DNA of 64,000 bases from Engraulis encrasicolus (Eukaryota; Chordata; Actinopteri; Clupeiformes; Engraulidae): NCBI RefSeq assembly GCF_034702125.1, contig NC_085866.1:16079815-16143814 (forward strand). The letters are read 5' to 3'. Positions 11,890-23,133 of the stretch are shown here, piece after piece. Position 1 is the stretch's first letter. Every line of letters begins with the position of its first letter. Position numbers and translations under genes: made by a program. Under the pieces are notes generated by a model, which saw only the letters and a list, made by a program, of their open reading frames with translations, did not search any database and had not been told where the DNA came from.

Positions 11890-14324
11890 AAGGGAAGGTC
11901 ACAGGTCTTCTTGCTTTGCTGAGGCGAGGCGGGCCCAGCCTGGCCTGTGAGTATCAGACTTTAGATATGCCCGTGTTGTAAAGCTGAGCTCCTCTGTGTG
12001 TCAGTAATAAATCCGGCAACACGTGCGAGGCTGAGGGATTAGGCAAACACTTGAGCCAAACAAATGCCATGTGCAGCGAGAGGAAGGGAAGGGAAGAGGG
12101 GAGGTCTAGAGTGGTGGGGAAGGGAGGGGAGTGGAGGAGAGGGCTTGGGACGTGGACGCTGCGGGTTGTGATGCACGCGTTTTAACCAATCTGTTTACTA
12201 TTCCACCATTTTAAGGTGACTAATATGAACAGCACGTGGCATGCGCCTCAGGCATGGCTTGCCTAGAGATATTTTTGTGAGGCAAAATATCTATGCTATT
12301 CATGGGTGTTTGATTGGTAAATAATACCCTTTAGCCTTTTATCACTCTGGATGAATACATTAATAAAATATAAGCAACTAACATAGTAGATTAATATGGC
12401 ATGTAGGTCTATAATTTATGACTGTGATAAATATATATTATGTTGCTATAATAAGTGTGATAAGTAAAATACGTGTAAAAAAGTGTTGTGTTTCCATGTG
12501 TGCAAACTTTTTCTACTCATAGAAATAGGCGAGTTGGTCAAGGCTGTTCCATCAGTCAGCACTGTGGCGCACATTCCTACAAAACGTGACTCGGTCTGTT
12601 TTTCGGTCATATAAACGCTGACTATTAGCCAAACTGTATTCACTAACTCAGCATCCCTGGGCGTGTCTGAGTGTGGCAGTAATGTAAACTCGCAACCGTC
12701 GTAGACGTCGGTCTACACGAGACTGCGGATTTTCGTCAGGGAGAAACCGTGTCAGGAGTACATGTGAAGCAGCGGTCAGGTGTCATGTCGCTCGCTCGCG
12801 CTGGGCAGTGTGCCAGGGGAGCCGGGCTATTATTGGAGCGCGAGAGGCGGCAGCAGACCTCGCAGACACGTGAGGCCATGGCTCAGCCCAGTAGCTACAT
12901 CGCATGATGAGCAATGCAGTGTAGCGATGCGTGCTGAGGAAGATGCTGTGCCTGTGCGCAAGGAGAAAGGGAAAGACAAAGTATTATAAAACAAACTTCG
13001 GGACTCACAATAATAAGCAGTGCTTATTATTGTGAGTCCCGAAGTAAGCAGCCGGTTGTTTAAACACCAGATAATAAATAAATACACATATTCACACGAG
13101 AGGAAAGAAATAATACAAAAAAACGCGAAAAGCACCTGCAGTTGTTTGGTTTAAGCACGCTCGAGCGCTGTTGCTGTGCTTCCCGTTTTATTTTTAGCCA
13201 CCGCTGCTAGTCTTTCCGCCTGAGCGCGCGCTCGCTGCGATTGTTTCATGGAGCATGAGGCAATGATGCTGAAAGCCTCTAACATTCGCTCTCGTGCCGG
13301 TCAGAGGTTGAGCAACATTACATCACTTAAAACCTGCCTTAAGACCCCGCTGACCTACCGCTGCCAGCTGCATGCTTTTGTTTATTTCCTCACCTGGAGA
13401 GTAGGTGATGCATTCAAAATTAGAACCCATTGATGCATTTAAACTCCACCAAAACGAAAAAGTATATGACAACAAAGTGCCTAAAACCTGCCCAATGAGA
13501 GTCTTACCACCCGAAGTGGCAGCGGATTGCACTGCTTTGAAACATAAATAATACAATTAAGGAATTAAGGCATAAAGAGTTGAGTGAAGACACACTTGTA
13601 TGGGAACATGCAGTAGCCTATATTGGGTTTTAATGACATTAAACGGCTTCAGTGTATCAAAGAACACACTCTCAAAGTATTTCTCACACTCTCCTACAGC
13701 TTAATTCAACCCAAGTCTAAAACGCAATGCAGCTTGCCAACTTTATCACAACCAATCAAATAAGCATTTTCATGCCATCTACAAAGTTCATTCTTTCCCA
13801 CTACAGTACGGGGAGTCAATGGCTTTATACACAAGCGCCTTCTCCATTGATATTTTTTTGTCCCGAAGTCAGTGATTAAGTGTTGCCCTCCTTTCTCCCC
13901 CTTCCTTCCTCCAGGGAGTGTGATCCTCTACGCTGGCTCCTCCGGCAGTGGTAGCCCCAGCCCTGGCAGCCCTTCCAGCGGGTACCAGACGCAGTCTCCC
14001 TCCTCCCACTCCCAGCCGTCCTCCCCAGAGGAGGTGACCTTCACCGAGATCGGGGCGCTGAAGCACCAGCAGCAGCAGCATCACCATCACCGGGAGCAAC
14101 AGCACCATCAGCATCATCACCACCAGCAGCAGCAGCACTACCAGAGGGGACTGACCAGCAATGGACCTTCACCCTCTAACAAGCTGGTCTTCCAGTTCCC
14201 AGACATCTACAGCAGTTCTGCTAACGGCCCCAACTCCGGCTGCGCCCCTGCTCAGCACACCTACAACCACCCCATTGCAGCCAAGAGGCCATGCACCTTC
14301 ACTGGCACATTTACAAGTAGGTGG

Positions 14325-14390
<66 letters not shown>

Positions 14391-14792
14391 GTGTATTGTG
14401 ATGGCCGGTTAATCATTTATATCAATAATAATACTACAGCTTAAACACTATTAAATATTTGAATAGGTAGCCTCATAATGTTGCACTGCTCCACCAATGG
14501 AACGCTGTACTAGTCTTTGAAAAAGACTTAACTTCAATAGTATTACACTATTATGACATTATATTCTTCTTTAGTAACATATTACAACTTGGTCGTTGAC
14601 ATTTTGGTAGAGGCTGTGTTAGTTTAATGATCCTTTTCTTTACTTTTACCTGTATAGCCTACCCTCCTTTCATATGTATTTTTACCTCCGCTGTTCCTGT
14701 CCTCATTTTTCACCCTCCACTTTATAGCAAACACCACCACCCACCCCATACATACAACCTCATGCATCTGCTTTCTTAGAACTGCTCTGACA

Positions 14793-14849
<57 letters not shown>

Positions 14850-15616
14850 CATCACTTTCCCCCCCTGCCGTGTGCTATTTTCTCTACGCATTGACGTATG
14901 GCCACGTCTCCTCTCCTCTAATGGTGCGCTGCTTTTTCTTTTTCTTTTCTGGGTTTCGTGCAGAGACGGGAGGGATGGTGCTGCTCTGCAAAGTGTGCGG
15001 TGACATTGCCTCTGGCTTCCACTATGGAGTGCACGCCTGTGAGGGTTGCAAGGTAAGACGCAGAAGGATACGAGGCGAGCCCAGATCACTGGCACACTCA
15101 CTACTACAGTACATACCCATTTATATTACTTATACTACACTACACTACACTACACCACACCACACCACTCCGCATCACACACAGGCAACTGTATACTACA
15201 CTACACCATTGGCACACTCAATGTGACATTACACGCCATGTGTGTTTCTTACAAGACACTAAACTACATCACACACCACCCCACAATACACTGCCATGCT
15301 ATACTACACAATAAAAAAGTCAGTGTTAATTCGACACTTAAAGAGTACTCTGGGACCACATTCACTCTACAATACGTTGAATCGACTCTCAAAGTTTTGA
15401 ATTAACAACTACACCACACTACATGTACACCACACTATGCCACCCATGCTTACTTACACTACGCTACACTAAAAGCGCGAGCTAGCACAAGTACATTTCC
15501 TCTAGTCAATTCGTGCCATTCATTATCACTTAGGATCTCGTGTCATCCCCTGCTGCCTGCCGTGCCAGTGTTTCTCATCACACACAATCTCTCTCTCTTT
15601 CTCCTTTCCTCTCTCC

Positions 15617-15675
<59 letters not shown>

Positions 15676-17059
15676 TCTCTCCTTTCCTCTCTCCCTCTCT
15701 TTCTCTCTGCAGGGCTTTTTCCGCCGCAGCATCCAGCAGAACATCAACTACAAGATGTGCGTGAAGAACGAGAAGTGCCTCATCATGCGCATGAACCGTA
15801 ACCGGTGTCAGCACTGCCGCTTCAAGAAGTGCCTGGGCGTGGGCATGTCCCGAGATGGTGAGTGGAAACAATGAGGGATTTGGGAGCTATAGGCTGGGGT
15901 GTCGGAGTGGAGTGGAGTGGAGAGGAGTGGAGTAAAATAGGAGTAATAAGTGAAAGTGAAAAAGTGAAAGCCCCTTGGGAAACTACAACTCCCCTTGTCA
16001 TTGTGACACAGCACTCCACAGCACACAAGTGAACACTGCACACTGCACACAACAAAATTGCATTTATGCCTCACCCGTGCAAGGGGGCAGCCCCCAATGG
16101 CGCCCCAAATAACCAGAGGTGACCAAAAATAAAAGTAGAAGTAAATTTAGAGTGTAAGTACAACGCTAGCACATGATATTACATAGCTGTTACACCAGTT
16201 ATTCCATTGGAGTTGTGGATTCGTGTTAATTAGGAGGGCAGTGAAGTGGATGGTTGAGGTGGGGTGGAGTAAAAGCAGAGGAAGTTATAACACCTCTTCT
16301 AGTGAAAGTTATGGGAGAGGAGGAGTTTTTCGGTGGAGAGGAGTGGAGCAGAGAGGAGGAAGTTATACCACCACCCCTCCTGGCCCATCCCTGCCCTGCT
16401 CAGCCCTGCCCAGCCTGTGCCCTACTAACCAGAGTTAGCCACTAGAAGGTATTCTCAAGGGGGGGGGGGAGAGAAAGGTAAGGTGGTGGATGGAGAGGAA
16501 AGAGAGGGAAGGAGTGTATGAGACAGAGAGAGAGGTGGAGGAAAAAGAGAGGGAAGAGGAAGAGAAAAGGAGGTGGGAGGAGGGAAAAGGAAAGTAGGTA
16601 GAGTGGAAGGGAGAGGGGTGGATGATAGAGAGAGAGAGAGAGAGAGAGATAGAGAAAGAGAGGCAGAGGAAAGAAGTAGCAGGATGATACAGGGAGGCAG
16701 GTGAGGAGAAAGGTGAGGCTGGGAGGAAAAAAGGGATTGGATGAGAAAGAGGTGGAGAAGACAGTAAGGTAGGCGGAAGAGGAGGAGAAAGAGAGGAAGG
16801 GTGAGGGTGGGGGGAGGAGAAGAAAGGAAGGGGTGAAGGACTCAAGATGGCCGCCGCTCAAGCCCACTTTCAGAGCGGAGTTGTTAACACAGTTTAGCAA
16901 GTTCTGCTGGCTAATTTGGGCTCATCACTTGTCTTTCTTTTGCCCTCTGCAGTCTCTTCCTCTTCTCCTCCCTCCCTTTCCCTCTCTCTGCCTCTCCCTC
17001 CTCTCCTCTCTCTCTCTTCTTTCCTCTCTCTTTCTCCCTCTTTGTCTCTGTATCAGCTG

Positions 17060-17108
<49 letters not shown>

Positions 17109-20100
17109 ATCCCCGAGCTCTCTCTCCGTCGTGCCGTTTCGGAGACAGTGATGTATGAGGGTAGGAGGTGGGCAGTCCCTGAAGCTATCTGTCATCTAGA
17201 AAACTGCAGAAAACACAGGAATTATTTTGGGAAACTGGAGCATCTAGCAGCTTGATTACCCCAAATGCCCTCATAGCATCTCCTCCTAGCAATTAATGGC
17301 AACAATTAAGCAAGAGATGCAAAAAAGATTATGTCGGGAAAAACCCCCCAAAAAAACGCTGTCCACCCACTTTTCTTCTTTGCTTCGTCTGGGTGTGGGT
17401 GTATTATGTGAGATGATGTCCTCCCTTTTCTTGTCTCTTCATTCCAAATGTGGTAGTACGTTTGTACTATGCGTGAAATACGACAAATCATCCATCTCCC
17501 CCCTCTCCCTTCTCCTAATGAACGAAGCAAAAAAAATTATAATTAGTTGACCTAAAAAACAAAATGACACCAGCAGACTTGACTTCGCACAGTGTGACCT
17601 AGTTAGTGTGGTTTGGTTTGGTTCCCCCCTCCAGTGCTCGGCAGGCAGCTTGGCTTGCACTTCACTTCACTTCATGCAGCAGCATCAGCCACGCCATGCA
17701 GCTCATCTCATTTTTGCCTGAGTAGAAATCGGTTTGTGTGTGTGTGCGTGTGTGTGTGTGTGTGCCCATGGATGGAAACAGGCAGAGAAATGCATCAGAG
17801 CAAGCAAGCAGAGCCGAGGTGGGCGCAAGAGACCCACTTAGTACTTCAGTTCACACCGCACTGTTGTACAAAGTAGATGTGGCAGCTGATAACGAATAGT
17901 GAGTGTCTGCATTATGGCGAACTGACGTGGGGCCCACGGTTGCCGCCAATGCTGCTGTCAGGGGAGACGCGTTCGTTCGTTCGTTCGTTCGTTCGTTGCC
18001 TTATTTTTTGCCCCCCTTTAGCTTCTCAAGAAAAATACGAATCGGGGTCAAGAAGCCGCAGCCTAGAAACCCCTTTTTTCTCATCTCTGACACTCATTGC
18101 AAAACAGGAAACCCTCATGGAACTAAATAACTGCCAGTGGCCCCGCAAAGATGTCAGATTTCAGGCTTGGAGATTTAAAGGCGCTGGATTCTTCTGAAGC
18201 AGATGTTTGCCTGTCGGTGGCAGTTGGCACGGTGGCATAGTTTCACTTCCCTGGGTGGCACGTTGAGTCACATCGAGGGCGGCTGCTGCCTTCTCTCTGG
18301 TGATTGTGCTTGACTGTTCCAACGACAATAACAGTGGCACCCTAGACTGGCACTGCAGAGCAGGGGTGAGTTTCTCAAAAGAGAAGTTGTTAGCTTGTTA
18401 GCAACTTCGGTAGTTGCCAATGGGAAAATGCATTGAAAACAGCAAAGTAGCTCATGTAGTTAGCAACTTTTGTTTTGAGAAACTCACCCCTGGCCTGATA
18501 GTACTGATTACAGATGAAAGAGCGTGGAGTAGAGATACAGAACTGACCCAGATACTGTTGCTTAAGGATGACGGGCAGTAGAGTAGAGTAGAGTAGAGTA
18601 GAGTAGAGTAGAGTAGTGTAGAGTAGAGTAGAGTAGAGTAGAGTAGAGTAGAGCAGAGCCACAGAACAGGCTGGATGCTCCTGATGACAGATGACTGTAA
18701 AGTAGATTAGAGTTCAGTGGAGTTAAGTAGAGTAGAATAGAGTAGAGGTCCATAGCTGCCCCAGATACCTCTAAATAAACATCAGGATGTAGTAGACCAT
18801 GAGAAGTATTGTGCATTCCAGCTTGATCTCCACATCTGTCCTAATGAACCCACCAACGAGCTGAATGCTAGTGAAGCATAGGATGGAATTAAAGCAATAG
18901 TTTTGCCATATTACAGGCAGGAAGTGGATTTGAATACTGTAACGAACAACAGAAAGATGTCCTATTTCTCCAAACTACTCAGCCATTAAGAGCTGACTTT
19001 TTGGGTTGAAAAAACTTCTCGGTGTCAATTTCATGACCTTGTTTGACCCATTACACTTTGAATCAAAGTCGGGGGAAAAACCTCTCAGAATTCGTGTTGC
19101 GGTTCAAGGTAGTACATTCAAATTAAGCCATAACAACCACACTTGCACTACTTCGCTCAGCCAACTGCCTGCCTCGGTTGTTATTCCCACTGTGTTTCGA
19201 TAGTAGACCTGTTACTGTAAACATGTCAGATCACCGCACTGCAACGGCTCTTAACGAGGTGACATAAATAATGACTGTGCTGTCCCATTTATGCGACCGC
19301 ACGTCATACTAGGCTGAGGATACGTTTCATTCACACGTGGGACTGCGCAATTATAAATAACAGTGAGCGACAGGTGTAGACTTTACAGAAGAAAACACAT
19401 GACGATCTAATTAAAGCAACAGTTATTTCTGAGCATTTTGAATTGGTAATCGTTTATTTTGTAAGTAATTTTATCAGGTGGGAAAAGCCCGCCAAATTAG
19501 CAGTAGTAGTAATAGTATCAGCAGTAGTTGTTGTAGACGTAGCAGCAGTAATAGTAGTAGCATTAGTCGTAGTAATAGTAGTAGTAGTAGGAGGGGTAGG
19601 AGTAGTATTAGTAGTAGAAGGAGTTAACAGTAGCAGTAGAAGTGCATTTCGCATGGGAAGGTGGAAACAGGGTCACCTGCTTAGGATGAGTAATAAGAGA
19701 GTTGAAGTCCTTCCTTGCAAAGTTCAAACCCTCTATCTCGGCGTACACACATACGCACGTATCAGGCTGGCTGGCCCCAACAGCATATGCACCTGCCAGT
19801 GTGACCTCCCTACTTGGACACAATCCCATGCCTATCTGGTTCGGTTCTTCCCACCACTTGGACACCTTCCTAATGCCTCTCTGGTTCGGTTCTGGCGTTA
19901 TACTCCAGTATGTACGGCACTCAAGTTGTCCCGTTTGCCTGCTTGAGTTTCTCTGGCGAAATAGGCTTGGCTGCATGAGACCCCCCCTAGCCCCTACCTC
20001 CAGACACCCCAACACCTTGACACCTCGACCCTGCCTTCTCGTCCATCCCTCCTTAGGGAGCCCATTACTCTTAATTCCCCATCACAATGGCCCTGGCTGA

Positions 20101-20132
20101 CCCACTGCCCTACTTTGTGGCCAGGAGAGGGT

Positions 20133-20196
<64 letters not shown>

Positions 20197-23133
20197 AGAT
20201 GAGAGGGATGTAACATATGGACGAGAGAGGTTTCTATTTATATCCAAACCAGCTGACAGTTATTCTTAGAGGGGGGATGGGCAGGGTGGTTGAGCTGGAT
20301 GTTGTGGGGTTTGGTTATTGTGGTGGCGACACAACACATAAAACAGTTAACATGTAAAATGCACAGATGAAACATCAGTATGGACATTTCCAGTTGTAGC
20401 TAAATGTTGTAACTGTCTACGTTGCTTGCTGATATCTATTCTTTGAGGTGCATGGGCCAGGTTTGGTTATTGTGGTGGGGATGGGAGTGGTTGTGCAGAC
20501 CAGCATCGCCAGTCTTTTACACAATCCAGTTAAGAGCACAGTAAAGCACTGGCCGGCATGCATTCATGCAGCACAGTGGTAGACCTAATGACATGCATTT
20601 GTTCATGCCCCGTGATTGTACTTCCTGCCCAACATCATCCTCTTATATTAGAGAAATTATTTCAATAACATGGGCATATGCAGATGGCAGCTGCATGATG
20701 TACATTGTTAGGGGTTTTGTGGCGATTGGCATAACATAACTCATAAGAACATTCATTTGGGTATATTGAAAATGCGTTATCCACAGCATAAAAAAATAAA
20801 TGTGATAGATAACATTTTTGTATACTATTGCAAATGTTGACTCTGAAGTACTGACGTCTCTATTGTTGATAATGACCCAGAATGTTTTTGTTGTTGTCTC
20901 CTCTTACAGCTGTGCGTTTCGGGCGCATCCCAAAGAGGGAGAAGCAGCGTCTTCTGGACGAGATGCAGAGCTACATGAACAGCCTGAACGAGGCGTCTCC
21001 ACTGGAGATGGAGCCCTCCACGCCACAGGGGGCCCCGGCGAGCCCTGCTGAGCACCCGTCCAAAGAGTCCATCGGGGCCATCTCCCGCGCCTACCAGGAC
21101 ATCTTCACCACCGTGCAGGACCGCATCACCAAGAGGGAGGAGTTGGGGGGCACCAACGGCTCCGCGGCTGCTGCCGCTTCTCCGTTTTCCTTCGGCAGCA
21201 ACGCTCAAACTCAAGATGCTAACCACCCCAACCATGGCCATGGCCACGCCAACTCTGTGCCCGCATTCCACTCCTCCTACACGGTTACCGGCGCCCGCTG
21301 CCCGGTGGCTACTGGTGGCAACAACAACAACAAGACCTGCCCCATCACTGGTGCCGCTTCCGCTTCCATGGACAATGGTCGCTATGGTTACTCTGCTGCA
21401 TCTAATCAGAATCAGAACCAGAGCCACTGCCCAGTGGCCAGCGTAGAGCCACACAAACAGGCCAACACGACCTCCGCTTCTCAGCAGTATAACAACCACT
21501 CCATGCCACAGACCCAGACCCAGGGGCAGGGACAGGGACAGGGGCAGGGGCAGGGCTGCCCGTGGAAGCTGGCTGCCGGCTCCAAAGTGCTGGTGAGTAG
21601 ACCACAAGATGTTTGTAGTCATTTGTAATGTTTTATATTTTTTAATTTACTGATCAGAATCAGAATTAGTTCCTGTGGACTGCAAAATTGAATACAGAAG
21701 GAATAAACCCTATATACAATTAGAAACATAACCATTTGGAGGTTATGATGTACACGGTACCAGACATAGCCTCTTTGACTGAGGTGCACTATTGCTACGC
21801 CCTCTATGTGTTTCTAATCTCATGTCTTTTCTGTTTTCTCCCTTTCTCTCTTTTCCTCCCCCCAGGCCTGCCCCCTGAACGCATGCCCAGTCTCCTCACC
21901 AGACGCCTCCAGTCAGGAGGTGTGGGAGTCCTTCTCGCAGTGCTTCACGCCGGCCGTGCGGGAGGTGGTGGAGTTTGCCAAGGGCATCCCCGGCTTCCAG
22001 GACCTCTGCCAGCACGACCAGGTCATGCTGCTGAAGGCCGGCACCTTCCAGGTATGTATTGTGTTATGATGCTAGATATCCATTAAATTATGAGGTTATA
22101 TATCCATTATAGCATGCACAGTTACTACCATTCAGAAGTGATTTTAGAACCTAACCTAAATGGTTTTGCAGATCTCCATACAAAGATCTATATTTCTACA
22201 CCACTTGATTTCCCAATAGTTGGCCATGCTTTTTTATGCTGCACATTCACGCACATAATATTGTTTTGTAGCGCTAGTGTGCATGAAATGCGTTCCCACC
22301 AGATACCACTCTAATCTCGTTTCCTCTTCTGTCCCCAGGTGCTGATGGTGAGGTTCTGCTCGCTGTTCAATGCGCAGGACAGGTCGGTGACCTTCCTGAA
22401 CGGCAAGACCTACCCGCTGGGGGCGGTGCGGGCCCTTGGCATGGGCTCTCTGTTGGACACCATGTTTGAGTTCAGCGAGAAGTTGGGCTCGCTGGGCCTG
22501 GAGGCCGACGAGATGGCGCTCTTCATGGCCGTGGTGCTCGTCTCAGCAGGTGAGACACGGTGGAGGGAAACTGGGATGTCATGGGTAAAGCTTTAGGTGG
22601 TTAGGTCAGAGAAAAGTGTATTCTGAACATATTTAATTTGAGATTTTTTTGGGGGGTCTTGTCCATTTTCTCCTTACACAGAACGTATGTTAGAATAAGA
22701 TATTTGTGTATATTTCATGAAGACTGCATGAACAAAAAAGTCGATATAAGATATTTACAATGAGACACACAGAGTACCCTGAGGGAAAATACACATGCAC
22801 ACTATTTGACTTTCTTAGTTACCGACTTCATCAGACATCAGATTGGGTCAGTTGACGGAGTGCATATTATACATAATGTTCATATGAATAACCACGTATT
22901 TCTCCTCTCCTCTCCTCTTTTTGTCCCTTCCGGCAGACCGTACAGGCATCCAGGACATGAGTGCCCTGGAGCAGCTGCAGGAGGGCCTGATCCGGGCCCT
23001 GCGCTCTCTCATGACGCGCCGTCGCCCCGACGACAGCACAGTGTTCCCCAAGCTGCTCCTGCGCCTGCCCGACCTGCGCACCCTCAACAACCTGCACTCG
23101 GACAAACTGCTGGCCTTCCGCATAGACCCCTGA
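7643..23133 (+). CDS. nr1d4: Rev-erb-type nuclear receptor (nr1d4)
   Basis: Coding exons: 7643-7658, 13915-14316, 14964-15052, 15713-15857, 20910-21592, 21866-22051, 22339-22549, 22937-23133. They total 1929 nt (642 aa) in one frame with GT/AG borders. The product should be a haem-binding transcriptional repressor of the clock and metabolism. The start [15 protein letters not shown] parallels the Rev-erb alpha start, with the first intron after residue 5. A His/Gln tract spans about 56-82. Two zinc fingers use Cys148/151/165/168 and Cys185/191/201/204. The T-box-like [13 protein letters not shown] follows. The ligand domain runs from about 446 and ends at FRIDP, so helix 12 is absent, as in the family. 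Cys447 and His631 match the known haem ligands. DNA-binding-domain residues differ from both NR1D1 and NR1D2, and the neighbours are 12q13 genes, so nr1d4 (a or b copy undecided) is the best name. Confidence 0.9.
10600..10757. repeat. Purine-rich GGAGA tract
   Basis: An imperfect G/A-only stretch (GAGGAGA, GGAGAGGGG units) inside nr1d4 intron 1. Confidence 0.8.
10949..11026. repeat. (TG)n microsatellite
   Basis: A pure (TG)n tract of about 39 units in nr1d4 intron 1. Confidence 0.95.
11838..11887. repeat. (TG)n microsatellite
   Basis: A (TG)n tract of about 25 units in nr1d4 intron 1. Confidence 0.9.
12650..13255 (+). promoter_or_regulatory. nr1d4: CpG-rich block, possible alternative promoter
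   Basis: CpG density rises sharply (CGCAACCGTCGTAGACGTCG, CTCGCTCGCGC, GAGCGCGCGCTCG) compared with the AT-rich flanks. It includes an E-box at 12867. The position, 0.7-1.2 kb before exon 2, would suit an alternative promoter or enhancer. No splice donor could be assigned with confidence, so this is inference. Confidence 0.35.
12995..13045. repeat. Perfect 25-bp inverted repeat, 1-nt spacer
   Basis: The arms 12995-13019 and 13021-13045 are exact reverse complements. The left arm begins ACTTCGGGACTCACAATAAT. It lies within the CpG-rich block of nr1d4 intron 1. The arms are too long to be a simple protein-binding site. Confidence 0.9.
14326..14388. repeat. (CA)n microsatellite by exon 2 donor
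   Basis: About 31 CA units begin 10 nt downstream of the nr1d4 exon 2 donor GTAGGT at 14317. CA repeats near donors can bind hnRNP L. Confidence 0.95.
14790..14846. repeat. (CT)n microsatellite
   Basis: A (CT)n run in nr1d4 intron 2, about 120 nt before exon 3. Confidence 0.95.
15588..15712 (+). repeat. nr1d4: (CT)n tract forming exon 4 polypyrimidine tract
   Basis: An unbroken pyrimidine run leads straight into the TGCAG acceptor of nr1d4 exon 4. A unit of about 30 bp (CTCCTTTCCTCTCTCCCTCT) occurs on both sides of a central (CT)n, so the tract has duplicated. Confidence 0.9.
15949..16108. repeat. Dispersed GTGAAAGTGAA-type repeat
   Basis: This segment starts AAGTGAAAGTGAA and includes TTGTCATTGTGA, CACTCCACAGCACACAAGTG and GGGGGCAGCCCCCAATGGCG. 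It recurs with clear similarity at 57061-57320, and a fragment is near 49390-49460. The family is not named. Confidence 0.7.
16456..16838. repeat. Long purine tract in nr1d4 intron 4
   Basis: About 380 bp of almost only A and G on the plus strand. A pyrimidine-rich tract (16930-17110) follows within 100 bp. The pair is complementary in composition and could form hairpins or triplex DNA. Confidence 0.8.
16930..17110. repeat. Pyrimidine-rich tract with (CT)n
   Basis: A C/T-rich stretch ending in a (CT)n microsatellite at 17066-17106, in nr1d4 intron 4. Confidence 0.85.
17968..17998. repeat. (TTCG)n tetranucleotide run
   Basis: About seven units of GTTC/TTCG in nr1d4 intron 4. Confidence 0.85.
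18361..18492. mobile_element. Small MITE, hAT-like termini
   Basis: The 132-bp unit begins CAGGGGTGAGTTTCTCAAAA and ends with its reverse complement. No matching 8-bp target duplication flanks it, so the family assignment rests on the CAGGGG terminus only. Confidence 0.6.
18576..18752. repeat. (AGTAG)n pentanucleotide satellite
   Basis: Repeated GTAGA units at 18578-18656, with a second, looser run at 18713-18748. Confidence 0.9.
19498..19640. repeat. Imperfect (AGT)n trinucleotide repeat
   Basis: A run of AGT/GTA/ATA triplets in nr1d4 intron 4. Long open frames across it are repeat artefacts. Confidence 0.9.
20137..20194. repeat. (GA)n microsatellite
   Basis: A (GA)n tract in nr1d4 intron 4. 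Confidence 0.95.
21523..21556 (+). repeat. nr1d4: Coding (Gln-Gly)n repeat, G-run motif
   Basis: CAGGGGCAGGGACAGGGACA and following units encode alternating Gly-Gln over residues 423-433. Six G-runs of 3-4 separated by 2 nt fit the canonical G-quadruplex pattern on the RNA-like strand, 36 nt before the exon 5 donor. Confidence 0.85.

Larger units (their letters stand above)
8253..12872. promoter_or_regulatory. nr1d4: Six CACGTG E-boxes in nr1d4 intron 1
   Basis: Exact CACGTG palindromes occur at 8253, 9666, 11401, 12020, 12233 and 12867. CLOCK/BMAL1 binds this motif and drives NR1D1 and NR1D2 in other vertebrates, so a clock-responsive intronic enhancer is plausible. Binding is inferred, not shown. 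Confidence 0.4.
7659..13914 (+). other. nr1d4: nr1d4 intron 1
   Basis: A 6.3-kb intron between the five-codon first coding exon and exon 2. It contains six CACGTG E-boxes (listed separately), a purine-rich tract at 10600-10750, two (TG)n tracts, a perfect 25-bp inverted repeat at 12995-13045 and a CpG-rich block at about 12650-13250. No coding exon was found inside it. Confidence 0.8.

Noticed and set aside
13248..13433. Small frame with [12 protein letters not shown] as an alternative first exon of nr1d4
   Set aside because: No donor in the right phase was found to join exon 2, and the encoded sequence has no family similarity.
20825..21622. 265-aa antisense frame opposite nr1d4 exon 5
   Set aside because: A shadow of the GC-rich sense exon, which has proper splice sites and continues the DNA-binding-domain frame.
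7643..23133. Naming the receptor nr1d1 or nr1d2
   Set aside because: Zinc-finger residues ([14 protein letters not shown]) and the hinge differ from both, and the neighbours are 12q13-type genes rather than thra/rara or thrb/rarb partners.
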